Part shown: piece after piece, positions 1-11,674 of the stretch
Layout of the letters: each line of letters begins with the position of its first letter
Position numbering within the stretch: position 1 is the stretch's first letter
DNA from: Rhizophagus clarus
Lineage: Eukaryota; Glomeromycota; Glomeromycetes; Glomerales; Glomeraceae
NCBI GenBank assembly: GCA_015698045.1
Contig: BLAL01000004.1
Coordinates: forward strand, 620,001-684,000
Length of the DNA: 64,000 bases
Direction: 5' to 3'
Made by a program: the position numbers and the translations under genes
The notes under the pieces: model-generated
What the model was told of the DNA's origin: nothing
Database searches by the model: none
The model's input: the letters and a program-made list of their open reading frames with translations, nothing else

Positions 1-124
1 CTATACAATCTTTTAAACACATTCTATTCATAATAAAAATTTGAGTTATTTATACGGTAGTGAAGGTCAACCCTTGGGAATTTGCAAAATATCCGGGTAC
101 TATAGCTCATGATATATGGTAATC

Positions 125-151
125 CCGGTGCGAAGCAACGGTGGCCGCTAG
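125..151 (+). mobile_element. Helitron-like 3' terminus
   Basis: A 7-bp stem with one mismatch and a GAA loop (125-141) is followed six bases later by CTAG (148-151) and then a T. Helitrons typically end in a short hairpin a few bases before CTRR and insert between A and T. The rest of the element would lie to the left, outside the window, so only the terminus can be seen. No replication-initiator or helicase coding sequence is present here. Confidence 0.5.
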
Positions 152-268
152 TTATAATTTAAATGCATATTTATTAATTATTATATACTAATCTTAATAT
201 TAAATATAACTGAAAAATCCAAAAGATCAAAAAATCCTTAATAAAGAAAATCTCGCGTATCAAAAAAT

Positions 269-307
<39 letters not shown>

Positions 308-814
308 ATTATTATTGATGACGAAAAGATGATAATCTAACTAACTGAAATTAGTGCGATCGAAATTAAAGAACGGAAGGTTACACTAGAAGAAAGCTAA
401 AGCTTAAACAACACGAGATTGAACTAAAATGCAAAGAACTACAAATAAAAAAAAAATGAAGTAATAATAATAAAATGGAGAAACATTTTTTTAGATTTAT
501 TTTTTTTTTTTGTGTACAGTACACTGAATATTGATATATATACTAGTGACGGGGACCGTTAAAAGGTCCGAAGCGGGCTACACGGCCTTGAACCATTCAC
601 ACAAGTTTTAATGCAAGTGTTATGTATAATCGAGCATTTGATTTTTTGTGATTAGAACGTACTCATGATTATTCACAAATGAAATTAATAACATAATATA
701 TGAATATAATTAAATGCACATTAGATATACAGTATCTTAAATCGCCTTCCTATCTTACTCAAAAACAAAGTACATGGTATAATTTCCTATTACCGGGTGC
801 AATTCCATGCCGAC

Positions 815-868
815 TAATAATTGATCACGTGTACGGACAGATGAACATTGCATGGAGAATATTCGAAT
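815..868 (+). repeat. Dispersed ~50-bp repeat, copy 1
   Basis: AATTGATCACGTGTA is followed by a conserved GAACATTG and an AATATT-rich tail; a matching copy with several transitions lies at 1437-1487. The shared core includes the E-box palindrome CACGTG. Its origin is unknown. Confidence 0.5.
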
Positions 869-1436
869 ATTCAGTTACATCACAATTTACAAATTACTAG
901 AAGAATAAATACTTGGTAATATGAAATTAAGCCCTAGTCTTTTCCTTTTTTGTAATTATAAACAGCGATAACTATTGCTAATAAGACATTAGAACAAAGT
1001 TGCTTAATTCATGAGACAATTAGAATTAAAAGTGGTGCATGCTATTTTTAATTACCTAATATTTTATAATTCAATGGCTTCTCTGTTGCTTCTTAACTTT
1101 TTTCCAGTTAGATGCTATATATAAATTCATTTTCTTTTCAGTTTTATTAATCAGATATGACTCGAATTTCGTGAATTAATATTAGATCTTTAATATCTAT
1201 TAAATCTTCTTTTCCGAAAAAAAACTTTTTTTATTATAGAGCGAATAAAAAGAAATGTACTGGTATAAGTAATTTTTCAGTTCAAGTTTCGTGAAGTTGA
1301 TGGATATTCTACGGATAAATAAATTATATTTTTATATAGAAATGTGCAGTATCATTGGATGCTCAATTAAACAACCAGCCTAAGAAACTTTTTAAATTTT
1401 TTCGTTACTTTCAATTTTTTGTGTTACCGTACTGTG

Positions 1437-1487
1437 CAGATAATTGATCACGTGTATGGATAGACGAACATTGTATAGGAATATTAG
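1437..1487 (+). repeat. Dispersed ~50-bp repeat, copy 2
   Basis: Second copy of the sequence at 815-868, about 620 bp downstream in the same orientation. The differences seen in the core are mainly C/T changes. Confidence 0.5.
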
Positions 1488-3739
1488 GATGAAGTCTACT
1501 ATACATGCAGATCAGTATTGAACGTAAAATGTCCTCCGCTCCGCTTCGGACAATAATAATTTTAATTTTTAGTATAATAATAAATGTATAATATGCACAA
1601 ATTTTTTTAAAAAAATAAAATAAATAAAATAAAATAAATTTGTCCGGTAAATATTTTGTCTTTTATAGTACAAAAGTATAAAAAAAAAAATATAAAAAAA
1701 ACTTAAACAAATCGTAATATATACATGTTAATTATTTTGTTGAAGTTTATGCTGTATAACTAAAGTTGCGGTACGAACTTATTTACGAAGTTGCACGGTG
1801 CGTTTTTTAAATAAATAGGATCGTACTTACAAATTGATATACTGTACGTACAGAGTTGTAAGTATGGCATGATCAGTAAAAAATATTCGTACCTGCATAA
1901 ATTTGAACGTACCGTACCTAAATGATGAAATCGTACCGTAAACATTTAGGAAATACCTTTATTTCTTACACTGACCAACTTTTTGAAAAGAATCTTAAAT
2001 TCATTTACTTCAAATATGGGCATATCGTGTGCTAGAACATATCAATCGTAATTTATGTAAATATTCTATCACACTTAATAATTTGGTATTCAACCTTGTC
2101 AATTATGAAGGTACTGTAAATTTACTTTTAATAACTATGAAGTACACTCTCATCTTGCGCATTCTAATATGTTTTTCCTACAACAAAACTTTAGTATTTA
2201 TTCCCTTTCTTAAGAAAACAATTTTTTGCATTTTAATATTTACTGAATCAAGCTTTCGTTATCCATGAAATCGTATTTCCACCATCATATAAGTTAACCT
2301 AAAAAAAAATTAATGACATTTAAACAAACATACAATATATTTTTTAACAGTAAATTATCTAATTATTTAATCTATTTATATATTTTTACACAAATCTTTC
2401 ACTACCTACTTCAAATTTTTTATAATTTATGTTACTTTTCAATGTGTTGTTTTTGTCAAATTTTCCCTTCGTCTTACATTTTTTAAAAAAATACCTGTAA
2501 TGGATTATTATTCAGAATGTTTGTGTGTGTGCAGTTGAGACAGTTGAGGCAGTAGAGCTTGGCGATCTGTCGGATGCACATTATATTGTACTGTATGTTG
2601 GTTAATTGTATAACCAAGATGCACAAGCTGTAACAGGTAATGTTACAAAGTATGTTACAAAGCACCATTATTTATTTATGCATTCGTAAAGGAATATTGA
2701 AATGCCCAGTATATTCTAGTTAAGAAATTCACAGAATACTAATTTATATAAAAAAAAAAAAAAATTCCAAAAAAGAAAAATAATACAGAAAATAATCAAC
2801 ATTGCGTAATTTTTCCTTTAATTTAATTTAATTGTAAAACGATTAATGAGATTTATTTTATAAAAAATTCATTTAATACATCTTTATAAATGATAATTCC
2901 GAATTCCGATAATGATATTCTTTCTATAGAAAAAACTCCTTTTCATACAAAATATGAAAAATGGTCTTATAAAAGTATGAAAAGGTGTTACAAATATTCT
3001 GGATCTTCATAAACATCAAGTATGATTACGGAATTAATCGTAGTCTCCCTATTTTTTTTCTGACCATCATAATATTTATACGAAGTCTGTATCCCGTTTT
3101 TTTTACGTGTTATTTATTATTATCAAAAAAGTATTCAAAAAGCGTTAAACTGATAGTTATTATTTGCCACAGTGATCATACGTTCTGTTTTTTTAACCCC
3201 TAATCGCTTAAATCACTCGGAACTTAACGAATTTCATATTGGTAATAACACATAAAGAACGTTTGTTCCCTATTTTATTTATTTTATTTGTTTTCCTTTT
3301 TTGCATAATTTTTCATATTTGCAAATAAAGGATGCTTCATGGACAAAAAAATTGTTTTTTAAAATCATTCTTTAATTATTATGTAAAAAGAAAGAAAAGA
3401 AAAGAAGAATAATTAATTATTTATACATTATTTTATTAACGGGGGTCGTATATATATATATATGTAAGAATAAATGTGACCATATAAATTAAATAAATTG
3501 ATGGTTTTGTTTTTATACCTAAAATAGTATTTTGTATGATGATGACTTAATTTTAAAAAGTTTCGAATATATTTATTAGCCGAAAATTTACTATAAAAAC
3601 TACATTGTTTTCACATACCCGAATTCTTCTCTTTAGAACTTTAGAATTATTTTCGGGCATTAAATTTATTCACAAGCCACACGCCACACGCTTACCTAAT
3701 TCCGAATGTTACTCATTCTTGTACTATTTAGCCACAAAG

Positions 3740-3747
3740 TATATAAA
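3740..3747 (+). promoter_or_regulatory. TATA box of the 3812 F-box gene
   Basis: TATATAAA lies 72 bp upstream of the ATG at 3812, at a spacing usual for a core promoter with a short 5' UTR. An A-rich leader fills the interval. Confidence 0.5.
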
Positions 3748-3811
3748 TCCAAGCCTCCTACTTGCGTAAAAAAAAAAAAAAGAAAAAGAAAAAAAAAATC
3801 CGCATGCAAAT

Positions 3812-5092
3812 ATGAATAAAATATTAACCGAAATATTACAACAAATCTTTAAAGAACTTTTGAAAGATTCTGCTAAAGATGGATACTCAGCCTTAATGGT
3901 TAATCGTGAATGGTGTAATACTATGATTCCCATGTTATGGGAAAATCCTTTCGCAACAGGACATCGTTATAATCATTATAAAATCGTTCGTACCCTCTTA
4001 TCAACGTTAGATAATTATTCAAGAACATCATTAATCGATAATGGTATAGATTTATCATCATCAAAATCTGGTACCATCTTTGACTATGCATTTTTTATTC
4101 GTAACATTCCTTATGATTATATTTATAAAGGAATAAAAGATTACGTGTCATCGGAATATGAAAGTGAAACCTTCAATATAATAATTGATAATAATTATGA
4201 CATTAAAATAAAAAATATTCGGTTAATATTTCACCAATTATTATCAAGTATAATAAATAAAAGTGAATTTATCAAAACTATAAGAAGATTTCATTATGGT
4301 CCTCATACGAAAGAACTTGATATTATTGAAGATGAAATTAATATGATTCCTTATTTACCTGGTGCGAATAAAAGTTTAAAAGAATTATATGGGATTCACA
4401 TTTCCAACAAATTAAATTTTACGAAATTTCAAACCGGTTTATCACAAATTTGTAAAAATATAACTTTGGTTAAAATTAATTGCGAAACCATGGATTCTTC
4501 TCGTTCATTGGCTTCTTTAATTCGATCGCAAAAGAAGTTGGTCATTTTAATTATTGAATTTTCTGAGGATGATATATTCGTTCCTATATTAGAATCACTT
4601 GAAAATCATAAAGAATCACTCGAATATCTTTCACTTAAAAATTGTAATTTTAATATTATAAGTGAAAAGGCTTTAGAAACGTTAAAATCATGTAAAAAAT
4701 TAGAAATTCTCGGTTTAAATCATTGTACAGGATTAGATAATATGAAATTATTATCATTATCAACTTCATTCCCATTATTAAGAAAATTTACGTTTAATTA
4801 TAAAAAATATTATCCATTAGAAAATTTTTTAATTGGAATTATTAAGACAGCAAATACAAATTTACGTAAGATAACTTTGGATTCTTTTACATTAAAAATT
4901 ACCGAAGCAATATTAAAATATGCGACAAATTTTACATCGTGTGAACTAGGTCAAAGTGAATTTTCATCAGCTGAAGTATTAAAAAAACAATATATAGATT
5001 TTTCAACAAGATTACGAAATAATAAGGATTATATTTATCATAAAAAACATGAACCTTTTAGAACTTTTATCTTAAAAAATAATTATACATAA
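3812..5092 (+). CDS. F-box/LRR-like protein, 426 aa
   Basis: Single-exon gene. Residues about 1-45 form an F-box-like helix region: an LTEILQQIFKEL start, a VNREWC core and a closing MLWENPF, the pattern typical of Rhizophagus F-box proteins. Residues about 170-340 contain degenerate leucine-rich repeats such as LEYLSLKNCNF and LEILGLNHCTGL. Proteins of this type usually bind Skp1 through the F-box and select substrates for an SCF ubiquitin ligase through the C-terminal repeats; the substrate cannot be told from sequence. The start follows a TATA box and matches the F-box boundary. It belongs to a different subgroup from the paralogue array at 24-46 kb: the protein is shorter and its upstream region lacks their shared block. 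AATAAA follows 23 bp after the stop. Confidence 0.85.
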   Translation: MNKILTEILQQIFKELLKDSAKDGYSALMVNREWCNTMIPMLWENPFATGHRYNHYKIVRTLLSTLDNYSRTSLIDNGIDLSSSKSGTIFDYAFFIRNIPYDYIYKGIKDYVSSEYESETFNIIIDNNYDIKIKNIRLIFHQLLSSIINKSEFIKTIRRFHYGPHTKELDIIEDEINMIPYLPGANKSLKELYGIHISNKLNFTKFQTGLSQICKNITLVKINCETMDSSRSLASLIRSQKKLVILIIEFSEDDIFVPILESLENHKESLEYLSLKNCNFNIISEKALETLKSCKKLEILGLNHCTGLDNMKLLSLSTSFPLLRKFTFNYKKYYPLENFLIGIIKTANTNLRKITLDSFTLKITEAILKYATNFTSCELGQSEFSSAEVLKKQYIDFSTRLRNNKDYIYHKKHEPFRTFILKNNYT

Positions 5093-5114
5093 TACGTATC
5101 AATATTGTTAATTA

Positions 5115-5120
5115 AATAAA
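5115..5120 (+). terminator. Putative poly(A) signal
   Basis: AATAAA lies 23 bp after the stop codon of the F-box gene, within AT-rich DNA. The motif is common in this composition, so support is modest. Confidence 0.35.
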
Positions 5121-6614
5121 TTATTTAATAATTAAATTAGGGTTCATTATTAAATGATTGGAGTATTTATGTGTACAAGCTAAAACATTGTGGCGTTATG
5201 GAAAAGAGTTTTAAACCTTATTTATGCTATTTAATAATTTTTATGCCGAAAAAACAAAAAAAAGAATCCATTTTTAGAATATGCCGATTTCGCTTAGTAA
5301 TACAAGAAGCCAAGAACATTCCATATTTCTATGTCATACCACTACTGCTTTTCCCTAATTAATTTTAGCGTAATATCATCACGTGGTCGGAAAATCTTAC
5401 CGGAGTTAAAGTATTACTAATAATAATAAAGCTATTTACGGGCGCAGTAATTTGGTAATTTTACATTTTTCCATATGATTAATATTCGGACTATCGGATT
5501 AAAGTGTATTTTATTAATTTAATAGTAGGCATTTTTTGATTAACTTTATGATAAAATTTGGGCGGGAATATTGTCGAAAGTAGAGTACGTTAATAATTTT
5601 TGTACTGTAGAATTTTTAAAAGGCGATTGGGTCATCGGGTCATTTCGCGATTCATACGAATCGAAAATGTTGACCTTGTACGTTAATTTATATTTACTCT
5701 GATTTTAATAATTTAATATATTACGATAAATACTCTATTGTATAAACTTTTATATACGTATGTACTACAGTATCGATGTACTGTACTGTAGATCAATATT
5801 CATCGTTAAATAGTTTCGATAATTTTTTTTTCTAAAGTTACACAATTATCTAACTCTATATCCCAATTTTAAATTAGGACAAATAAAAAAAAAATATGGT
5901 ATACCGAATACTCTAAATTCGGTAACTTGGATATTTTTTAAATTTTGCGTTTCTTTTAATAGATTTACAATTTACCAAAATTCATCATCGTCAAGACTCC
6001 AGATTGAAAAAAATACTCGCAAGAGATAGTACGAAAACAGATGCTCAGCAGGTAACTTAGTTATAATGTGGGAGATCGATGTTGAATGATTGGCTGTCAT
6101 TGTTCCACACTAGCATCAGCACGTGTCAACATCTGTATTGACCGAGAATTACAGTAGTCCTAACAGATGAACATTGTCTAATGAATTTTGTCTAATTTTA
6201 TCATTGCAAATTAAGAAAAAAAAAATCAAGTCAACTAATTACCGGTATGTAGAAATGCGTAACGTATTATCGTAAGATAGTGAAAATTCGCACGATTACG
6301 TTACTCCCTTAAATAAGATAATTATTATAGTGAGTATGTATTGGAACGTGTGACCTTACTCATTTCTTATACTCGTTCAAAATTTTCCAGCGAAAGAATA
6401 CATTATTCTAATTTGTTTTATGGTTTTAATCCAGACATACAGTATTAAATATATGGTTTGATAAAAGTTTATGTTCCAACTATCGTAACATATAACAAAA
6501 TCAAATGATATGATGTAAATCTCGAATATGTTACATCATATCCTTTTTTTCTCATCGTTTATTTATTCATATCTCATTAATTCATGACATGTGGCATACA
6601 ATTTCACTAATAAT

Positions 6615-6674
<60 letters not shown>

Positions 6675-6734
6675 TAATATTATTTAACTCTTGGATAACG
6701 CAATAACGTCGTTCCGCTGTTTCGGACTTTCAGT
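5121..6734. other. Gene-free region with MITE relic and A-tract
   Basis: No gene supported. About 6080-6110 carries GAATGATTGGCTGTCATTGT, which matches on the opposite strand the arm of the MITE at 61214-61320, so a degraded relative probably sat here. A pure A-tract of about 50 bases occupies roughly 6617-6666. Confidence 0.5.
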
Positions 6735-7165
6735 TAGGGATGTCAACGGTCAGTTCGGTTCGGTTTCGGTTTTAAAACGGCGGTTTTCAGCCTGATTTTA
6801 TTTAATAATAACATTTAAATTTACATAATTTTTTCTTACAAAAATAGTGCTGATTTTATGATTTTTTGGCGATACAAAAAATCACGTGATCAACGCACAA
6901 AATTAAATTCTTCATATAATTCCAAAAAGGAAAGTACTATAAATTTAAATATTTAAAATTCATGTTTTTTAGTTATTCTCAACTGAAACAAAGATATTTT
7001 TTCAGGATATGTTGTAAAATATTTACAATTAACCGATCGGTTTTTTCACCGGGGGTTTTTTTTTTTATAAAACCGACGGTTAACCGGTCGGACTAAAACC
7101 GAGCCGAAACCGAACCGGCAAAAACCGGTTATGACCGATTATAACCGAACTTTTTGGCATCCCTA
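6735..7165. mobile_element. hAT-type MITE, 431 bp
   Basis: The ends are inverted: TAGGGATGTCA on the left and its near complement TGGCATCCCTA on the right. The flanking 8-mers CTTTCAGT and CTTATTGT agree at five of eight positions, a decayed 8-bp target duplication. The arms are rich in CGGTT/AACCG words that pair across the element, so it should fold back. There is no transposase ORF. TIR form and duplication length fit the hAT superfamily. Confidence 0.6.
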
Positions 7166-7301
7166 CTTATTGTTATTTAATGTCATAAAATAAGTAAATA
7201 AATAAATAACTAGCGGTATATTTACAGTGCAATGGTTATTTCTATGGAATTTTCTTAAATCAAGACTTCGTTCAAGTTCCAAATTTTTAGAGAAGTTCTA
7301 C

Positions 7302-7512
7302 CGGTGTTTGAAATTCAGATTTTAAATCATGTGAGGAGTGCTCACATGATTTGATGTTTTTATGTGCAAAATGATGTGCGGTAATAGTGGTAAGTTTAAA
7401 GAAATACAAAATTTTTATGTGTGCGCAAAGCGCACATAAAAATTTTTGGTTATGTGCGGAATTTTAAAAATTTGTGCGTGCGCATATTCCACACATTGAA
7501 TTTCAAACACTG
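7302..7512. mobile_element. hAT-type MITE, 211 bp
   Basis: Terminal inverted repeats CGGTGTTTGAAATTCA and CAGTGTTTGAAATTCA differ at one base. Flanking 8-mers AGTTCTAC (7294-7301) and GATTCTAC (7513-7520) share their last six bases. Internal short palindromes occur, such as TCATGTGAG with CTCACATGA. Non-autonomous, no ORF. Confidence 0.65.
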
Positions 7513-7520
7513 GATTCTAC

Positions 7521-8990
7521 TGATGTCTTCAATTACAAAAGATATATTAAGATAAAAATATTGTAAATTGATAACGCTAAGATCAGAAATACGTACTGAT
7601 ATATTTATTAATCAGTGGATTACAACGAAATTTATCACACGCAATAAAGAAACGTGTTGTAGTAAAGCTTTGCACGAAACTTTAGTAGTACTTTAATAAA
7701 CGATTTTCAAGTAAAATATAAGTTTTACGGCGTACAATACTTGAGATAAAAAAGTTATAAATTGAAAAAAATTTTTCGCTTATCATTAATATTTTTTTTT
7801 TTTTTTTAAGAAAAAAATAAATACTGTATATAAGATATAAATATACAAATTAGAATTAAATCATAATATTATATAAAATTTGTAAAGTGATCCCACATCG
7901 AATATATTATTCATAAATAAGTTGTTTAAGGCTTTTCACCAGCTAAAAACTTGGGAGTTGTAAATTTTTCAGCTTTTCATCCTGAGAAATTTCATTGAGA
8001 AGTTTTCTTCTATACTATGTTATCGGGATGAAATGGTTTAAATTCTTAAATTCTTTCATATTGAAGATTAAGCTTTTCCGTTCGATTTTATCGTTATGAT
8101 CTGATTCAAGGTTGTTTTTAATCCACTGGACGACAATTACTTTTCTTCATCGCTAAGAGGTCTGCTATTATCACTTTTTTAGTTCTGCAAAATTACGTGG
8201 GGCACAACTCCGATTTGAAATTTGCTAAATTTTCTGAAAAGTAAGTTAAATAATTATATTTATTTTATTGAAAAATTATTTATTCGGTTATTTAAGCGAT
8301 AAATTCAGATCACGGGTCATTAAATTAAAATTTGAGTCGGTCAATTCACCCAAGTAGACCATAACAAGGTTCAAAATAATTTAAAATGTCATACGTTACG
8401 TACTTACTATTTATATTGTCATGGAAAACCTTCGAATAAAACAGAAATAATATTGAATTTTCAACATGTATGATTATATAAAAGTTCATGCATAATTAAA
8501 TATTGTGTCCATATGATATAGCTCTTGCTTCACATGATTTATAAATTTATAATTCTCTTTTTAAAATGTAAATAAAAAAAAATTATTTGTCGCGTTATGT
8601 CTTAAAGTGTATAAAAAAAAAATTCATAATAAAAATTTCACTTATCATAATTTGACCTCTAAAATTCTCAAATTTTATAATGAAATAAAAGATTCACCTC
8701 CTCCTCGTTAATATTTTTTCAGTTCTATTATAATTAAAATATCCAATTAAATAAATATTACTTTTCAATTATAGTTGTATTTGAGGTAATAACTTGACTA
8801 ATAAAAAATTGTTGATTTCCTACTTTTCTTTCTTCCCCTTTATTTATCATCTTGAAGAAAGATAAATTAAATTATCAATAAGCTATGTTTAAATCTTTTT
8901 CAGAATCTATTTCTTTAAATTCTAGATTATTTAATACTATGAGTATTGTTACAATCTACATAAAGTCAATAATAAACTACTTTGTTAATT
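7521..8990. other. Gene-free AT-rich region
   Basis: No gene, RNA gene or bounded repeat recognised. Homopolymer T and A runs are frequent. Confidence 0.5.
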
Positions 8991-8993
8991 GTT

Positions 8994-9062
8994 TTATGAC
9001 TTGAGTTGGACTCAAGGCTGCATTCAGGCCGGAGGGGACGCGAGTTCGAATTATATCATCCT
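8994..9062 (+). other. Degenerate tRNA-Leu-like sequence
   Basis: A D-arm-like hairpin TTGAG/CTCAA with a TTGGA loop is followed by an anticodon-arm-like TGCATTCAGG, a spacer, and GAGTTCGAAT resembling the T loop and box B. The order and spacing resemble tRNA-Leu(CAG). The T stem does not close and no acceptor stem pairs across the ends, so this is a tRNA pseudogene or the head of a tRNA-derived SINE, not a working tRNA. Confidence 0.35.
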
Positions 9063-9356
9063 TTAAGATTAATTTCTTTTTCTTTTTGGATTAGATAATA
9101 TACCATAAATATTAGAACAAGTGTGGTCGCATAAAGATTTATTTGGTTAATTAAAAATTAAAAAGAAAATATATGTGTACGCTAAAAATATGACTGCTTT
9201 ATTATTTATTTGTTAAATTTTTTTTTTTTTCGTTGAATAAATTATAATAATAACAATCAATTTCAAAATAGAATTTTCATCATTGGTTTTTCATGACTAG
9301 TACTAATTTTGCAGAAAACATTACAAGAAATAAAATAAAAAAAAAATATTCATGAA
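9063..9356. other. AT-rich spacer before satellite array
   Basis: No feature seen apart from T and A runs. Confidence 0.4.
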
Positions 9357-11460
9357 GCTGCAAAAAACAAACTGCCACGTCACCGACACCACCAAATCCA
9401 CAAACCATCCATCCAGGCCACGCTACCTAACTTTAGAAAAAAGGAAACCAGCTTGAAAGGTGTAAGATAGTAACGCCCCATAATTTTACATATTCAACTT
9501 TTAAAATAAATCTTGGCCACGTTCTACTTGGAATACAGTTTTATTCTGCCACCTCTCTACTGAAAGCGTAGTAAAAAAATCTCTTGTACGCAAATATCAT
9601 GTACTAAAAAATTTGTTTAGAAAAAGTTTAGAGGCAAAAGCGCGTTAATGTTAAATTTAAAAGCAACAAGCCCATTTAGCAACCCAAAATCCATCGCCTA
9701 CGCCGTCTACACCACAAAACAGTACATTAGCCCACAAATTCATAACAAAATTTACACTATTATTACCTAAAAACACCCCCAAAACACACAACCACGCCAT
9801 TAACACATACACCACCCACACTACGTACCTTAGAAAAAAGTAACCAGGTTTGGAAGGAGTAAGGTGGTAATTCCTCGTAATTGTACATACTTAGCTTTGT
9901 AAATGAATCTTGGTCACGTTCTACTTGGAATACAGTTTTATTCTACCATCTCCTTGCCATTGTACGCAAACATCATGTACTAAAAAAAATTTTAGAAAAA
10001 GTTCAAAGGACAAAAAATCGCGTTAATGTTAGACATCAACTCAAGAATCACGAGCCCATTTAACAACCCAAGAATCCACCACCCACACCGTCCACACCGC
10101 CAAACTCATTAACCCGCAAATCCATACCAAATTACACAACTCATTGCCTAAAAATACATCCATAAACCCTAAAACAAACTGCCACGTCACCGACACCACC
10201 AAATCCACAAATCACCCACGCAGGCCACGCTACCTAACTTAGAAAAAAAGAAACGAGGCTTGAAAGGTGAAAGATAGTAACGCCTCATAATTTTACATAT
10301 TCAACATTTAAAATGAATCTTAGCCACGTTCTACTTGGAATACAGTTTGATTCTGACAACTCCCTATTGAAAGCGTAGTGAAGAAAACTCTTGTACGCAA
10401 ATATCATGTGCTAAAAAATTTTTGTTTAGAAAAAGTTGAGGCAAAAGCGCGTTAATGTTAAATTTAAAAGCAACAAGCCCATTTAACAACCCAAAATCCA
10501 TCACCTACGCCATCCACACCACCAAACAATACATTAGCCCACAAATTCATAACAAATTCACACGATTATTACCCAAAAACACATCCAAAAGACACAACCA
10601 CGCCATTAACACATACACCACCACACTACCTACCTTAGAAAAAAGTAACCAGGTTTGGAAGGAGTAATGTGGTAGTTCCTCGTAATTTTATATACTTAGC
10701 TTTGTGTAAATGATTCTTGGTCACGTTCTACTTGGAATACAATTTTATTCTACCATCTCCTTGCCATTGTGCGCAAACATCATGTGCTAAAAAATTTTTG
10801 TTTAGAAAAGTTCAAAGGGCAAAATCGCGTTAATGTTAAGAATCACAAGCCCATTTAACAACCCAAGAGTCCACCACCCACGCCGCCCATACCGCCAAAT
10901 CATTCATTAACCCATAAACCCATACCAAAATTCATAAATTATTACCCAAAAACACCCGAAACACATAACCACGTCACAAACATCACTAACCCACGAGCCC
11001 ACGCACCCACACCACTTACCCTAAGAAAAAAGAAACCAGACTTGAAAGGAGTAAGATAATAATTCCTAGTAATTTTATATACTCGACTTTATAAAATGGA
11101 TCTCGACCACGTTCTACTTGGAATACAGTTTTATTCTACTCAAGAAAACTCTTGCATGCAAACGCGATATACTAAAAAAATTATTGTTTAGAAAAAGTTC
11201 AAATGGGCAAATAACGTGTTAATTTAGACATATTAACTTAAAGAACCATAAGCCCATTTAACAACTCATCCACACTGTTCACACCACCGAATCCTAACTT
11301 TTACCCACAAATCCTGAAAACCATACCAAAATTCACTCAAAAATACCCGAAATACACCATTTACGCCACAAACACCGCCAGTCCCACTAACCTGCAAACC
11401 CACGCACCACTACCTACCTTTAGAAAAAAGAAACTAGGCTTGAAAAAGAGAAAAAGGTCG
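9357..11460 (+). repeat. Satellite-like array, ~395-bp units, 807-bp higher-order period
   Basis: The landmark TTAGAAAAAAG followed by an AACCAGG-like word and TTGGAAGG/TTGAAAGG recurs near 9433, 9829, 10239, 10634, 11021 and 11420, a spacing of about 387-410 bp. Each full unit also carries TTCTACTTGGAATACA, GCGTTAATGTTA and CCCATTTA(A/G)CAACCCA in the same order. Units 1 and 3 share a version with AACTGCCACGTCACCG, offset by about 807 bp, and units 2 and 4 share another with CCAGGTTTGGAAGGAG, so the array alternates two monomer types. The fifth is more diverged. The + strand is C-rich in the ACCACC/CACAACC parts, unlike the surrounding DNA. Short ORFs inside are by-products of the repeats. 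Confidence 0.85.
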
Positions 11461-11674
11461 CACGTAACTTTATTTCTATCAGGTTAAAATATTATCGTTA
11501 TGTACTTTTTGTCCAAAAAGATATGGGGAAAAGATAAGAGTTAAAAGGAAAGTTTATATGAGATTTCGTGCGAAAATTCTGAATATAAACCAATTGCACA
11601 TGTCATCACATAATTACATAATTATTTGTGGCTGAGTGATTACGTCGCCTCATTAGTTAAACTGCAATTATTTG

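Larger units (their letters stand above)
152..3720. other. Gene-free AT-rich region
   Basis: No supportable gene. It contains a run of more than 30 A residues (about 269-305) and a roughly 50-bp sequence present twice (815-868 and 1437-1487), each centred on TGATCACGTG. A stretch at 1760-1945 is rich in GTAC and CGTACC words. Short ORFs here have no recognisable domain and look like chance openings. Confidence 0.6.

Noticed and set aside
1757..1945. Possible MITE with GCGGTACGA-like ends
   Set aside because: Inverted similarity is short, and no target duplication could be identified.
9881..10667. Two ORFs of 60-70 codons inside the satellite array
   Set aside because: They lie in repeat units whose other copies do not keep the frame open.
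9357..11460. Spaced repeats considered as a CRISPR-like array
   Set aside because: Units are about 395 bp, diverged and contiguous, without short identical repeats and unique spacers; the genome is eukaryotic.
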